From positions 1 to 29,087 of the forward strand of contig JBMNQH010000018.1 in the NCBI GenBank assembly GCA_050944035.1: a stretch of 29,087 bases of DNA. Direction: 5' to 3'. Origin of the DNA: JBMNQH01 sp050944035 (GTDB lineage Bacteria; Bacillota; Clostridia; Oscillospirales; Oscillospiraceae). The notes under the pieces are model-generated. The model searched no databases, was not told the DNA's origin, and saw only the letters and a program-made list of their open reading frames with translations. Below, piece after piece: positions 1-9,400 of this stretch; the stretch's first letter is position 1; every line of letters begins with the position of its first letter. The translations under genes were made by a program, and so were the position numbers.

Positions 1-31
1 TTCGGTTTTGCTCTCCGTCAAGCGCTCGCTT

Positions 32-61
32 AATATAGCACGTCTCTCCCCCCTTTGTCAA
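32..61 (-). promoter_or_regulatory. Leftward sigma-A-type promoter at the window edge
   Basis: Read on the minus strand there is a TTGACA box (complement of 56-61), an 18-nt spacer, and TATATT (complement of 32-37) preceded by TG one base upstream, which is an extended -10. Upstream of the -35, positions 62-105 are almost pure pyrimidine on the + strand. That gives A-tracts on the minus strand, like an UP element. It would drive a gene or RNA beyond the left edge that cannot be seen here. Confidence 0.55.
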
Positions 62-216
62 CTCTTTTTTTTGCTTTTTTTCGCTTTCTTCCCTTTTTTC
101 TTTTTGAAATCTATATATAGATTATACATTCCTCATACGTACTATATACAGGCCATGTATAACCTTTTATACTTTTGCCAATACTGAAAAAAGAATTTTT
201 ATAGGAGAGAGATACG
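62..216. other. Upstream region of the germination operon
   Basis: No coding sequence is visible. The stretch holds a pyrimidine-rich run (about 42-105), a 14-bp palindrome ATCTATATATAGAT (109-122) and AT-rich DNA before the gerAA ribosome binding site AGGAGAGAG. A weak candidate for a forespore-type promoter is TGTATA (156-161) followed after 17 nt by CAATACTG (179-186). It resembles a sigma-G site only loosely, so I do not call it as a promoter. Confidence 0.3.
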
Positions 217-1728
217 ATGTCCTTTTTTAAAAAACGTGATCCTCTTGCGGATTCTCAGCCGCATAAACGAAAAGATCCAAAATATCCGCAACCAATCTCT
301 TCTCAAGCACTGCAAGCTGTTTTTACTGACTGTGACGACTTTGATCTTCGTCTGATTGACATTGGAGGAAAACAGAGTGCACAGGTCTACATCTGTTATA
401 TTGACGGCCTGGTCAACGGCTCTGAGGTCAGTGAAAATGTTCTGCGTCCTTTGACGGAATCTTCCCGCTTTTCTGAGAAGGACCCCGCTGCCTGCATCGA
501 TGCCATTTTACAGGGCGCTGTCTACAGCTATACGGTCAAACGCACAGACACAATGGACGCACTCGTCAGTTGCCTAGTCAACGGCTTCTGTGCCATTGTG
601 TTCAATCAGCAGAGCTGTGCAGTCGCTTTTGAAGTGCGTACCCCCAATCAGCGTTCCATTTCCTCTCCAGAAATAGAGAAATCCATCAAAGGTGCAAAAG
701 ACGCTTTTATTGAAACCTTGCGCGTAAATACCTCTCTCGTTCGCCGGAAGCTGCGCGACTCGGATTTGAAGATTCGTCAAACCATCGTCGGCCGTCGCTC
801 TGCGACCACCGTCGCAGTGGTGTATTTACAGGGCATAGCCAACCCGGACACGGTACAACAGATTTTCCAACGACTGGATAAAATTGATATTGACGGATTG
901 CTTTCCACGGGAAATCTGGAATCTTATATTTCCGATAACCCTTATTCTCTCTTTCCTCAATTGCTCTACACAGAACGATCCGACAAATTCTGTGTCAATA
1001 TCTTAGAGGGACGCGTGGGCTTGCTTGTGGATGGGCTCCCGCTCGGATTCATTCTTCCGGCTGCTTTTACAGAGTTTATCAAGGTGCCTGAGGACCTGTC
1101 TCAAAACTTCATCGTCTCTTCCGGACTCACACTGCTGCGCTATGTCGCCCTGATTCTCACAACGCTGTTCCCTGCCGTTTACGTTGCAGTGGCGATGTAC
1201 CATCAGGAGATGATTCCTACCAAATTGCTGTTATCTGTAATTGAAAGCAAACAACAGGTTCCCTTCTCAACAGCAGCAGAGGTACTTGGTATGTTAATTA
1301 CCTTTGAACTGCTGCAGGAAGCCGGATTGCGTCTGCCAAATCCGGTGGGTGAGACAGTCAGCATTATCGGGGCACTGATTGTAGGGCAATCCGCAGTTGA
1401 TGCCAAGGTGGTATCGCCCATTGCCGTCATCGTAGTCGCCTTTGCCGGTATTTCGGGATATACCATGCCCAACCAGGATTTTGGTGCGGCATTGCGGGTC
1501 TGTCGCTTTCTCATTGTGTTTGCCGCCATGATCGGCGGGATGTTTGGCGTCATGATTGGATTCGTCCTGTTGATCTACCATCTTTGCGGTCTGGAGAGTC
1601 TTGGAATCCCCTATATGGCTCCGCTTTCAGAGAATGGCATCGGGAACACCATTCTTCATCGGCCAATCTGGAAAAACAAACTGCGAGATCAGCACCTTCG
1701 TACGCCCAACCGTCGGAACCAGAAATAA
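217..1728 (+). CDS. Spore germinant receptor A subunit (GerAA/GerKA family)
   Basis: This 503-aa protein matches the GerA family of inner-membrane germinant receptor A subunits, which work with B and C subunits to sense nutrients in dormant spores. The N-terminal part of about 290 residues is hydrophilic. It is followed by hydrophobic segments near residues 305-327, 355-370, 380-415 and 430-458. The family-typical stretch ELLQEAGLRLPNPVGETVS is present around residues 365-383, followed by IIGALIVGQSAVDAKVVSP. The start is supported by AGGAGAGAG about 5-10 nt upstream. It is the first gene of an A-C-B operon, the same order as gerKA-KC-KB in Bacillus subtilis. The germinant cannot be inferred from sequence. 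Expression late in the forespore is expected for the family but no clear sigma-G promoter is seen. Confidence 0.93.
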   Translation: MSFFKKRDPLADSQPHKRKDPKYPQPISSQALQAVFTDCDDFDLRLIDIGGKQSAQVYICYIDGLVNGSEVSENVLRPLTESSRFSEKDPAACIDAILQGAVYSYTVKRTDTMDALVSCLVNGFCAIVFNQQSCAVAFEVRTPNQRSISSPEIEKSIKGAKDAFIETLRVNTSLVRRKLRDSDLKIRQTIVGRRSATTVAVVYLQGIANPDTVQQIFQRLDKIDIDGLLSTGNLESYISDNPYSLFPQLLYTERSDKFCVNILEGRVGLLVDGLPLGFILPAAFTEFIKVPEDLSQNFIVSSGLTLLRYVALILTTLFPAVYVAVAMYHQEMIPTKLLLSVIESKQQVPFSTAAEVLGMLITFELLQEAGLRLPNPVGETVSIIGALIVGQSAVDAKVVSPIAVIVVAFAGISGYTMPNQDFGAALRVCRFLIVFAAMIGGMFGVMIGFVLLIYHLCGLESLGIPYMAPLSENGIGNTILHRPIWKNKLRDQHLRTPNRRNQK

Positions 1729-1753
1729 GATAATAAAAGTAGGAGGTGTACCC

Positions 1754-2953
1754 TTGAAGTATATGAAACGACGCGCTTGCCTGCTGCTCGGATTTTTACT
1801 TCTGTTTCTGCTAACCGGCTGCTCCAGCACCGGAGGCGTATATTCCAATTACCGTGACATTGAAGATCTGCAACTTGCTGAAACCATGGGGCTTGACTTT
1901 GACGAAAAAGGGGTCACACTGTCTATCTCCTCCAGCAACTCCCCGAAGAACCCGTCTCCCTCCGTCATCTCTTGTCACGCGAAGTCCATTTCCAGCGCAA
2001 TGGAAAAAATTCAAAACTACACAGCGAGAAAAGAGCTTTTTTATGCGCACACACGGTATGTGATCCTTGGGGAATCGACAGCAGAACATGCATTGGAAAC
2101 CATTCTGGACTACATCGAGCGCGCACCGCAGATGCGTATGGATGTCATGTTGTTCGTTTTGAAAGATGCCAAAGCCTCTGATCTTATGACCAAGGCCACA
2201 AATTCTCAATACGAACTCACAAAGGTTCTGTCCTCCATTGAGCGCGAGCTGGAAATGGCGGGGAATGGAAGAGTTTTTACCTGCACGCAAGTTGCGCAAT
2301 CGCTTGCCGGCAGCGGAAGCGCACTGATCAGCGCCATTTCTATGACCAAAACAGAGGACACTGTGTTTTCCACGAAGGAGACCACGATTGCCCTTCCTGC
2401 CGGGTACGCCTTTTTCCAGGATGGGACGCTGCTTGGATTTCTAACCCCTAAAATTTCCGCAGGCGTGAATATCCTGCAAGAGAAAATCGGCAGAAACAAT
2501 TTCAACCTGACAGACAAAAATGACAATCCAGTTACGATACAACTCAACACCGTGGAGCCGAAGTTTTCCCCTGTCTGGGGATCTGACGGCGCATTGGAAG
2601 CAATTGACGTTACGGTAGAGGCCACTGCGTCTGTAGTAGAACTGACCACGGAAGCCAATCTCTATAACGAGGAATATCTGACCGAGTTGGACAAACGGTT
2701 CGGCAAAAAGATCAAAACACAAATCGAGCACGTTTTGGACGCATCGCGCACATATGGCACAGATTTTTTGGAACTCGGTAAGAAAATCCGATTACAGGAT
2801 CCCGTTCGTTTTGAAAAAATGCCGGAAGAGTGGATCGATGTCCTGCCAAAGCTTCAATTTCATCTCTCTGTCAAAGGGAAAGTAGAACGCACGTATAGCA
2901 TTACAGACCCTGCAAATATGAACGGAGGAGGCATCAGCAATGCAGAAACCTGA
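1754..2953 (+). CDS. Spore germination lipoprotein, Ger(x)C family
   Basis: This is the C subunit of the germinant receptor, 399 aa, a lipoprotein expected on the outer face of the spore inner membrane. The N-terminus is KYMKRRACLLLGFLLLFLLTGC, a basic and hydrophobic signal with lipobox LTGC, so Cys would be lipidated. I chose the TTG at 1754 because AGGAGGTG (1741-1748) lies 5 nt upstream. The in-frame ATG at 1763 is too far from it, though it cannot be excluded. The reading frame is open upstream into the 3' end of gerAA, but starts there lack an RBS. The body has the mixed alpha/beta character of GerAC proteins, with the C-terminal half (GVNILQEKIG, FGKKIKTQIEHVL) typical of the Spore_GerAC domain. 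It overlaps the start of the next gene by 14 nt, which implies translational coupling. Confidence 0.9.
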   Translation: MKYMKRRACLLLGFLLLFLLTGCSSTGGVYSNYRDIEDLQLAETMGLDFDEKGVTLSISSSNSPKNPSPSVISCHAKSISSAMEKIQNYTARKELFYAHTRYVILGESTAEHALETILDYIERAPQMRMDVMLFVLKDAKASDLMTKATNSQYELTKVLSSIERELEMAGNGRVFTCTQVAQSLAGSGSALISAISMTKTEDTVFSTKETTIALPAGYAFFQDGTLLGFLTPKISAGVNILQEKIGRNNFNLTDKNDNPVTIQLNTVEPKFSPVWGSDGALEAIDVTVEATASVVELTTEANLYNEEYLTELDKRFGKKIKTQIEHVLDASRTYGTDFLELGKKIRLQDPVRFEKMPEEWIDVLPKLQFHLSVKGKVERTYSITDPANMNGGGISNAET

Positions 2954-4067
2954 TACCATACGCAGGAGACAGCTGGCAAATCTGGGATTTGTGGGGCTGC
3001 TTTCTCCTATCATTCGTCTGCTCCCCAGGCAGATCGTAATGATAGCTGGCAACGCAGCCTGGATTGCCCCACTCGTGGCAACCATTCCAGCGCTGTTTCT
3101 GATTTTGTTTATGGACTGGTTTTTAAAAAACAGATTGCCAGGAGAAGGACTGGGAGATCTGTTTCTCCGTGGCTTGGGCAATCTGTTTGGACGGATTGCC
3201 CTGCTGATTTTTACACTCTGGCTCCTCTTCTACGCTGGTTTCACTGTTCGAAACGGCGCTGATCGCTTCATCGCCACTGTCTATCCGAACAGCCTTCCCT
3301 GGTCGTTTATCGTTGTCATGCTGTTGCTCTCCCTGATGGCAATTCTGGGCCGGTTACAGGTTCTTGCGCGGACTGCCCGGGTATTTGTTCCCATGCTTCT
3401 GATCGCATTTGCCATGATCTTCGCATTTTGTATACCAGATATGGATGTCAAAAATTTGATGCCAGTCTCCTATCTGGACATTGATGATATTTTGCTGGCC
3501 GTCATCCCCGTTATGAATACGATCAGTGTTTTCGTATATACGGGATTTTTATCTGGTTACACAGATGACAAAACACCACTGATCCGTACCTACTTCAAAT
3601 GGACTGTTCTGATTTTAATCATCATTTCCCTGCTCGTTGTAACGGCACTCGGCATCTTCGGCCCTGAACTTGTTACCCGAATCAGCCACCTGTTCCTAGT
3701 GATGATCCGCGGGATCAGTGTTACCAATTTATTAGAACGCATTGAAGCCGTCGTCATCGCGCTCTGGGTTGTAACAGATTTTATTCTGGTTTCCACGTTT
3801 CTTTTCGTCTGCATTGAAAACTTTCATCTGATTTTTGGAATCAAACGCGATAAACGAACAGTGGGTCCTCGTTTTTCTCTCAAAAACGGACGTTGGTTGA
3901 TTTGGCTCTGTTTTATCATTGTCTCTGCCGTTGCAATCCTGATCGCTCCCAGTTCTTTCTCTCTGTACTGGCTATCTGATGCTCTGATTCCTTTTACAAA
4001 CCTTATATTTGTCTTTGTTTTTCTCCCTATCGTCTGTATCATTGGCAAATTACGGAAAAAAATCTGA
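2940..4067 (+). CDS. Spore germinant receptor B subunit (GerAB family permease)
   Basis: This 375-aa polytopic membrane protein belongs to the GerAB family, which sits within the amino acid-polyamine-organocation transporter fold and is thought to bind the germinant. The family-typical N-terminal stretch LLPRQIVMIAGNAAWIAPLVA is present near residues 23-43. About ten hydrophobic segments follow, ending in LIFVFVFLPIVCIIGKLRKKI. The ATG overlaps the end of the C-subunit gene and is preceded by ACGGAGGAGG about 8-10 nt upstream. It is the last gene of the operon, and a strong hairpin follows its stop codon. Length is normal for the family. Confidence 0.92.
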   Translation: MQKPDTIRRRQLANLGFVGLLSPIIRLLPRQIVMIAGNAAWIAPLVATIPALFLILFMDWFLKNRLPGEGLGDLFLRGLGNLFGRIALLIFTLWLLFYAGFTVRNGADRFIATVYPNSLPWSFIVVMLLLSLMAILGRLQVLARTARVFVPMLLIAFAMIFAFCIPDMDVKNLMPVSYLDIDDILLAVIPVMNTISVFVYTGFLSGYTDDKTPLIRTYFKWTVLILIIISLLVVTALGIFGPELVTRISHLFLVMIRGISVTNLLERIEAVVIALWVVTDFILVSTFLFVCIENFHLIFGIKRDKRTVGPRFSLKNGRWLIWLCFIIVSAVAILIAPSSFSLYWLSDALIPFTNLIFVFVFLPIVCIIGKLRKKI

Positions 4068-4088
4068 AATCCACAGTCTCAATACAGC

Positions 4089-4128
4089 AAGAGCCGGAAA
4101 GCAAACGGGAGTATGCTTTCCGGCTCTT
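4089..4128. terminator. Bidirectional hairpin between gerAB and the PHP gene
   Basis: AAGAGCCGGAAAGCA (4089-4103) pairs perfectly with TGCTTTCCGGCTCTT (4114-4128), a 15-bp stem with a 10-nt loop. It lies between convergent genes. On the + strand a T-rich stretch (ACTTCTTATTTT) follows; on the minus strand the T content downstream is weaker. It fits an intrinsic terminator for gerAB and perhaps for the convergent gene. Confidence 0.8.
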
Positions 4129-4200
4129 ACTTCTTATTTTCGTATGCCTTGTCTGCGCTTCGGCAGAATCTGTTCGCTATACACGTTGTTGCTTTTCAGC

Positions 4201-5055
4201 TTACAGTTCGCTCTTCATGGCTTCATAGAGTGCATAGGGAAATTGGTGCCGCAGCGTCTCTTTTTTGCTTTGCCCGTGGAAATCCGATCCGGCAGAGGGA
4301 TAGAGTCCAAATTCCCGGCACAGCTCCAGAAGCGCCTGGCGCTGTGCATCATTATACTGCGCATAGTAAACCTCCATACCACCGGCTGCGCCTGTCAGAG
4401 CACGGAATTCCGACAACAGCTCCCTGTTTTCCTCTTCAGAGAGCTGATAATAATAGAGGTGCGCCAAAATCGGAATACCACCTGCAGCACGAATCGCGGA
4501 AATGCAGGTTTTCAAATCGACATATTGTCCGGGATTTTTCACATAGGCCCGACGCTCACCAAAGGCGCCAATATACAGATCAAATGCCTCGTCCACGCTG
4601 GAAACCGCACCGCGTTTTGTCATTTCATAGGCAATGGCCTTTCGTCCCAGATGTTTTGTCTCCGGGTAGCTTGCAAGCAGCGTCTCATAAGTGCCAATCT
4701 CAATCCCACATCCCCGGAGACGGGACAAAATTGCATCGACATAGGGTTTTCGGTCGATATGATTTTGCTGCAAAACCGCCTGAATCTGCGGATGTTCGGG
4801 ATCAAAGTCCAAACCAACGATATGCAATTCTACCTTTTTCCCGGACCTGGATCGATATGCAACACTGAACTCACAGCCCCGGATCAGTTCAATTCCATGC
4901 CGCGCAGAAAGCACTTCAAGATCTGGGAGGATCTCATTGTGATCCGTAATTGCCAGTGCATGGAGTCCAGCTTCCTTCGCCAGCCGGACCAGTACATCGG
5001 GTCTGTAAAATCCGTCAGAACGATTGGTGTGCGTATGGAGATCGATATACTTCAT
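4201..5055 (-). CDS. PHP-domain metal-dependent phosphoesterase (RNase AM/YciV-like)
   Basis: This 284-aa protein is a polymerase-and-histidinol-phosphatase (PHP) domain hydrolase. Family metal-ligand motifs are all visible: DLHTHTNRSDG at the N-terminus (two His), ITDHNEI, RGCEFS, an internal PILAHLYYY, and GSDFHG near the C-terminus. Related proteins are 3',5'-nucleoside bisphosphate phosphatases or 5'-3' exoribonucleases (YciV/RNase AM). The exact substrate here is not determined by sequence. The start at 5055 was chosen because AAAAGGAGG lies just upstream of it and the HxH motif follows at once. A longer frame starting at 5148 has no such site. A sigma-A promoter lies about 120 nt upstream. 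Confidence 0.88.
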   Translation of the reverse strand: MKYIDLHTHTNRSDGFYRPDVLVRLAKEAGLHALAITDHNEILPDLEVLSARHGIELIRGCEFSVAYRSRSGKKVELHIVGLDFDPEHPQIQAVLQQNHIDRKPYVDAILSRLRGCGIEIGTYETLLASYPETKHLGRKAIAYEMTKRGAVSSVDEAFDLYIGAFGERRAYVKNPGQYVDLKTCISAIRAAGGIPILAHLYYYQLSEEENRELLSEFRALTGAAGGMEVYYAQYNDAQRQALLELCREFGLYPSAGSDFHGQSKKETLRHQFPYALYEAMKSEL

Positions 5056-5174
5056 CTCTTGCCTCCTTTTATAGAACCTACCCCTGTGCCCCATTGGCAG
5101 CACCGGCAGATTCACCTGCAACGGAGTATTGGCTCCATTACCATCCATACAATTGTCTTTTGTTTTAGTCTATG

Positions 5175-5203
5175 ATTCTAAAACAAACAGCGGGATTTGT
5201 AAA
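5175..5203 (-). promoter_or_regulatory. Sigma-A promoter of the PHP gene
   Basis: On the minus strand TTTACA (complement of 5198-5203) and TAGAAT (complement of 5175-5180) are separated by exactly 17 nt. It lies about 120 nt upstream of the PHP start, leaving a leader with no obvious structure. Confidence 0.65.
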
Positions 5204-5240
5204 CCCTTTTTGTGTGTACAAATTCCGCCGCAATTTCTTT

Positions 5241-6458
5241 TTATGAATGGGAGGTAAAAAGCTGTTCCAAATCCAGCACTTTCAATTCCTCGCTGTAATG
5301 GATCTCTGCGCTCGCCAATGTCTCTGCAATCTCATCGCTGAACAATTCCGCAGCTGCAATATACCGCAGTGTGTATGGCGTATGATCCTTCTTATCATAC
5401 TCTACAATGCTGTCATAATCGAGAGGCAGACGGAGCAGAATATAGTAACCATACCCTGTCTCTACCGGCTGACTGACACTGTTCTCCGGCAGTTGTGAAA
5501 GCACTGTCCGAACCTCCGAACTGGACAGACTGCTGAGACTCCGGGTGTAACCGTCGGGATACCGGCTTGCCATACTGTCCTCATTATACTGTTCGTATAA
5601 TTCTCCAAACTTTGCAATCGGGTCTTCTGCCGCTGCAATCTCATCAGAGAGTGCGTAGATTCTATCCTTTTTCTCCTGAATTTTCTCTTCACCCAGCAGC
5701 ATATTGTCCTCATCCACTGTTTTCAGAAGGAGATATTGGGTACGTACATATTCATTGGACTCTGCAAACGCCGCAACCGTTTCATCCGTACAGTTTTCCC
5801 CGTTTTCTCCATAACGGGAACGGAAAAGATCATCATAGAGGTAAGACACTTCCTGTCCAAAGAAATACAGTTCCCTGGTACTATACCCCGACTTCAGATA
5901 TGCAAGGAAGGCTTCCTCGCCCCCGTATTCCTCAACACTCTTATCCCATGCATCCTGAATGGCTTTGTTCTCTTCTTCTGTCAGCGTTACATTCTGTTCT
6001 TCAGCAATCTGCTTCACAACACGATACTGTGCCACCGTCGACTCTGCATAGCGTTTGGCATACTCTGCGATCGTGTATTTCCGGTTGATGGCACATGGTG
6101 CGCTCCAGTCCGTGATGGCTCCGCTCGTATCCTCGACATAGGATATAATGTAGTACAGCCATCGATAATATTCCTGCCAGGTAACCGCTTCCCCATTCAC
6201 CGTCATAACAATGAAATCCTTGTCAAAGGTTTTCCAGGCAGCATCATAGTCCACAGTGTCCTGCGCGGTCTCATCCCCGTCGTCGCCCGCCTCATCCGCG
6301 GCAGCCCCGCTACCGTCATCTTCCGACTGCCCGGTGCTGCTCTGGCTGGAATTGTTTGAATCGTTCTCTGTTGCCTTGTCGTCTGAAGTACCGCAAGCGG
6401 TCTGGCAGATCAACAGCATACTGATAAAAAGTAGAAGGAATCGCAGTTTTAATTTCAT
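5241..6458 (-). CDS. PrsA/SurA-like peptidylprolyl isomerase lipoprotein
   Basis: This 405-aa predicted extracytoplasmic lipoprotein starts MKLKLRFLLLFISMLLICQTACG: a basic start, a hydrophobic core and a lipobox-like QTAC. An acidic, Ser/Asp/Gly-rich linker covers about residues 25-65. A helical SurA_N/PrsA-like part follows (EEYGGEEAFLAYLKSGYSTRELYF). A C-terminal part around KFGELYEQYNEDSMASRYPDGY and PENSVSQPVETGYGYYILLRL resembles a parvulin (PpiC) domain, though it looks diverged. Its likely role is folding of secreted proteins; whether it is catalytically active is uncertain. The start at 6458 has AGGAGG nearby and is preferred over an upstream in-frame ATG at 6545 inside mfd. It follows mfd by 16 nt on the same strand, so the two are probably co-transcribed. 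Confidence 0.8.
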   Translation of the reverse strand: MKLKLRFLLLFISMLLICQTACGTSDDKATENDSNNSSQSSTGQSEDDGSGAAADEAGDDGDETAQDTVDYDAAWKTFDKDFIVMTVNGEAVTWQEYYRWLYYIISYVEDTSGAITDWSAPCAINRKYTIAEYAKRYAESTVAQYRVVKQIAEEQNVTLTEEENKAIQDAWDKSVEEYGGEEAFLAYLKSGYSTRELYFFGQEVSYLYDDLFRSRYGENGENCTDETVAAFAESNEYVRTQYLLLKTVDEDNMLLGEEKIQEKKDRIYALSDEIAAAEDPIAKFGELYEQYNEDSMASRYPDGYTRSLSSLSSSEVRTVLSQLPENSVSQPVETGYGYYILLRLPLDYDSIVEYDKKDHTPYTLRYIAAAELFSDEIAETLASAEIHYSEELKVLDLEQLFTSHS

Positions 6459-6474
6459 GTGTAATCCTCCTTTA

Positions 6475-9400
6475 TCACTCTGGTTGGATTGTCTCTCCCA
6501 CCGCTGCATTTCCATAATCGACTGCAAATACACGTGCCTGCTCAATAATCTGCCTGGTATTTTTCAACCGCAGACTCAGGCAAGGTTTCTGTCCGGCCTC
6601 TACTTTTAGGCGGCCTTTGTATGCCGGCATCTCATAGAGTGCAGAAACTTTCTGCATATCAAACTCATTCAGAGTAAATCGAAGTGCACCCTTTTTCTGA
6701 GAAATATCGCAGATCCCTGCCGCCGCGGCCTCGCCGCGGAGCAGGGCAACCTGTACCAGTGCATTGACGCTGGACGGCGGATCGCCAAAGCGGTCGATCA
6801 ACTCGTCAAGAATGTCGTCCGCATCCTCTTCTGTGCGAACCAGTGCAATTCGCCGATAGAGATCCATACGCTGTTCCTGAGACGGTACATAGTCGGCCGG
6901 GATATTGGCAAAGACGGTAAGGTCGGCAGAGCACTCGGCACGCCGCACGGGCGTCTCGCCACGCTCCTCCAGAACCGCTTCTTCCAAAAGCTTCAAATAC
7001 ATATCATAGCCAACGTCAATCAGATGTCCGGACTGTTCTGCACCGAGCAGATTGCCCGCGCCGCGGATCTCCAGATCGCGCATCGCAATGCGGAATCCGG
7101 AGTTAAATTCGGCAAATTCCCGAATCGCGGAAAGCCGCTTTTCCGCAACTTCACTTAAGACCTTATCGGGACGAAATGTCAGGTACGCATACGCCCTTCG
7201 GCTTGATCGCCCGACACGACCGCGGATCTGATGCAGCTGCGCAAGCCCCAGGCGGTCAGCATCTTCAATAATCAGTGTATTGACATTGGGAATGTCGATA
7301 CCGGTCTCAATGATGGTGGTACAAACCAGAACCTGCGTTTCCCCGTTCATCATACTCTCCATCACAGTGGACAGGCTTTCTTCGTCCATTTTCCCATGTG
7401 CCACAGCAACGGAAACCGAATCCAGTGCTCCCGCCAGCCGATTCGCTACCCGTTCAATGGTATCGACACGGTTGTGCAGGTAGTAAACCTGTCCGCCGCG
7501 CTGCACCTCGCGCCGTATCGCGTCGCAGATCACACCCCAATCATGTTCCATAACATAGGTCTGGATGGGCAGGCGGTGCTGTGGCGGCTCTTCCAGTGTA
7601 GACATATCGCGGATACCGGACAGCGCCATATTCAGCGTCCGGGGAATGGGTGTAGCGGATAGGGTCAGTACATCCACATGGCGGCTGATCTCTTTCAACC
7701 GCTCCTTATGGGCAACCCCAAAGCGCTGCTCCTCGTCTACGATGAGCAGTCCCAGATTGTGAAACTGAATATCTTTCTGCAGCAAACGGTGGGTACCAAT
7801 TATAATATCTGCCTTCCCGCTCTGGATATTCTGTAAGGTTTTCTTAATTTGTGCCCCGGTGCGAAAACGGCTGAGCAGTTCAATTGTGACAGGATAGCCA
7901 AAAAACCGCTGCATCGCGGTCTGATAATGCTGCTGTGCCAGTACCGTAGTCGGAACCAGAATGGCGGCCTGTCTGCCATCCAGCACACACTTCATCACTG
8001 CACGGAGCGCCACTTCCGTTTTCCCATAGCCGACATCGCCGCAGAGTAGACGATCCATTGGCGTCGGACGTTCCATATCCGCCTTGATCTCTGCAATACA
8101 CCGTAGCTGATCGTCGGTTTCCTGCCAGGGAAAGTTGTTTTCAAACTCGGTCTGCCAAACAGAATCCGGTGCAAAAGCATGCCCCTCTTCCCTTTGCCGG
8201 CTTGCATAGAGCGCAGTCAGCTGCTTTGCCATGTCCTTGGCGGCGGCTTTTGCGCGGCTTTTGGCGCGATGCCAGTCCGTCCCACCCATTTTGGACAGCT
8301 TGACTGGTTTTTCCTCTCCACCACCCACATACTTGGCGATCAAATCCAACTGGGTTGCAGGAACATAGAGACTGTCGGCGCCGGCATAGCAGATTTTTAC
8401 GTAGTCCTTTTCTACACCGTCAATCGGCATCTTGAAAATGCCTGCATAGCGTCCAATACCATGGTGCTCATGTACGACGAGATCACCGACGGCCAGATCG
8501 GCACAACTGCCGATTTTTTCGCGCTTTGACAGTGCTTTTCTCTTTTTCTTCGGCCGAAACCCCACACGGATCATCTGCGTATCGGTCAAAACTGCCAGCC
8601 GAAGATCGGGATACTCGAACCCGGCAGACAGGCCGGAAAGCGTGATGGCACAGCGTCCGGCCGCCGGTATAGCAGAAAGCGTTTCATCCAAATAGACGGA
8701 AACCCCGTTTTTCTCAAAAGCCTCCCGCAAAATTTCAGCACGGCGATGGTCTCCTGCCAATACAACAACAGCAAATCCGCTCTCCATATAGTGGGAGACA
8801 TCGCCGCAGGCGATATCCAGGTTGCCATTGTAGGAAGAAAACTGCTTAGCCGGAACGCTCACAATGACTCTTGGCTCCAAAGGATAGCGGCCTACCGTAA
8901 AGGAATCAGCCATTACAACCGGGAATTCCGCCATGGCGCTACAGGCCTGTTCCCACGGAAGGAAAAACTTTGCATGCTCTGGTAACAGCCCACCGCTCTG
9001 TATCTTCAAACGCACGTCTTCCTGTATTTGTTTTCCGTAAGAAAGGGCGTGTTCCGCCGTTTTTCCGGGTTCGGCGATGTACAGCAGGGCATCCATCGGC
9101 AGATACTCCAGGGCACAGGTCATTTTGTCATAGATCAGGTCGATATACCGGTCGGCAGCCGGAAGTGCACCTGCTCTCAGACGCTCGGCATCCTCGCGCA
9201 GTGTCTGCACAAGAACAGCGTGATCCTGTTTTCCCCGCGCATAGCGGTCTGCCAGACGGTTGAGCCGCTCCAACAGTGCCTGCTCCCCATCACAGACCGC
9301 GGAAAGCGTTTCATGTGCCGGGACAATCCGGCATGATGAAAGATCGCTAGTGCGCCGCTGGCTGCCAAGATCAAAGAAGCCCATGGTATCCACCTCGTCC

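Noticed and set aside
4009..5175. 388-codon + strand frame over the PHP gene
   Set aside because: The minus strand encodes a complete PHP domain with RBS and promoter; the + frame passes through the terminator hairpin and shows no family pattern.
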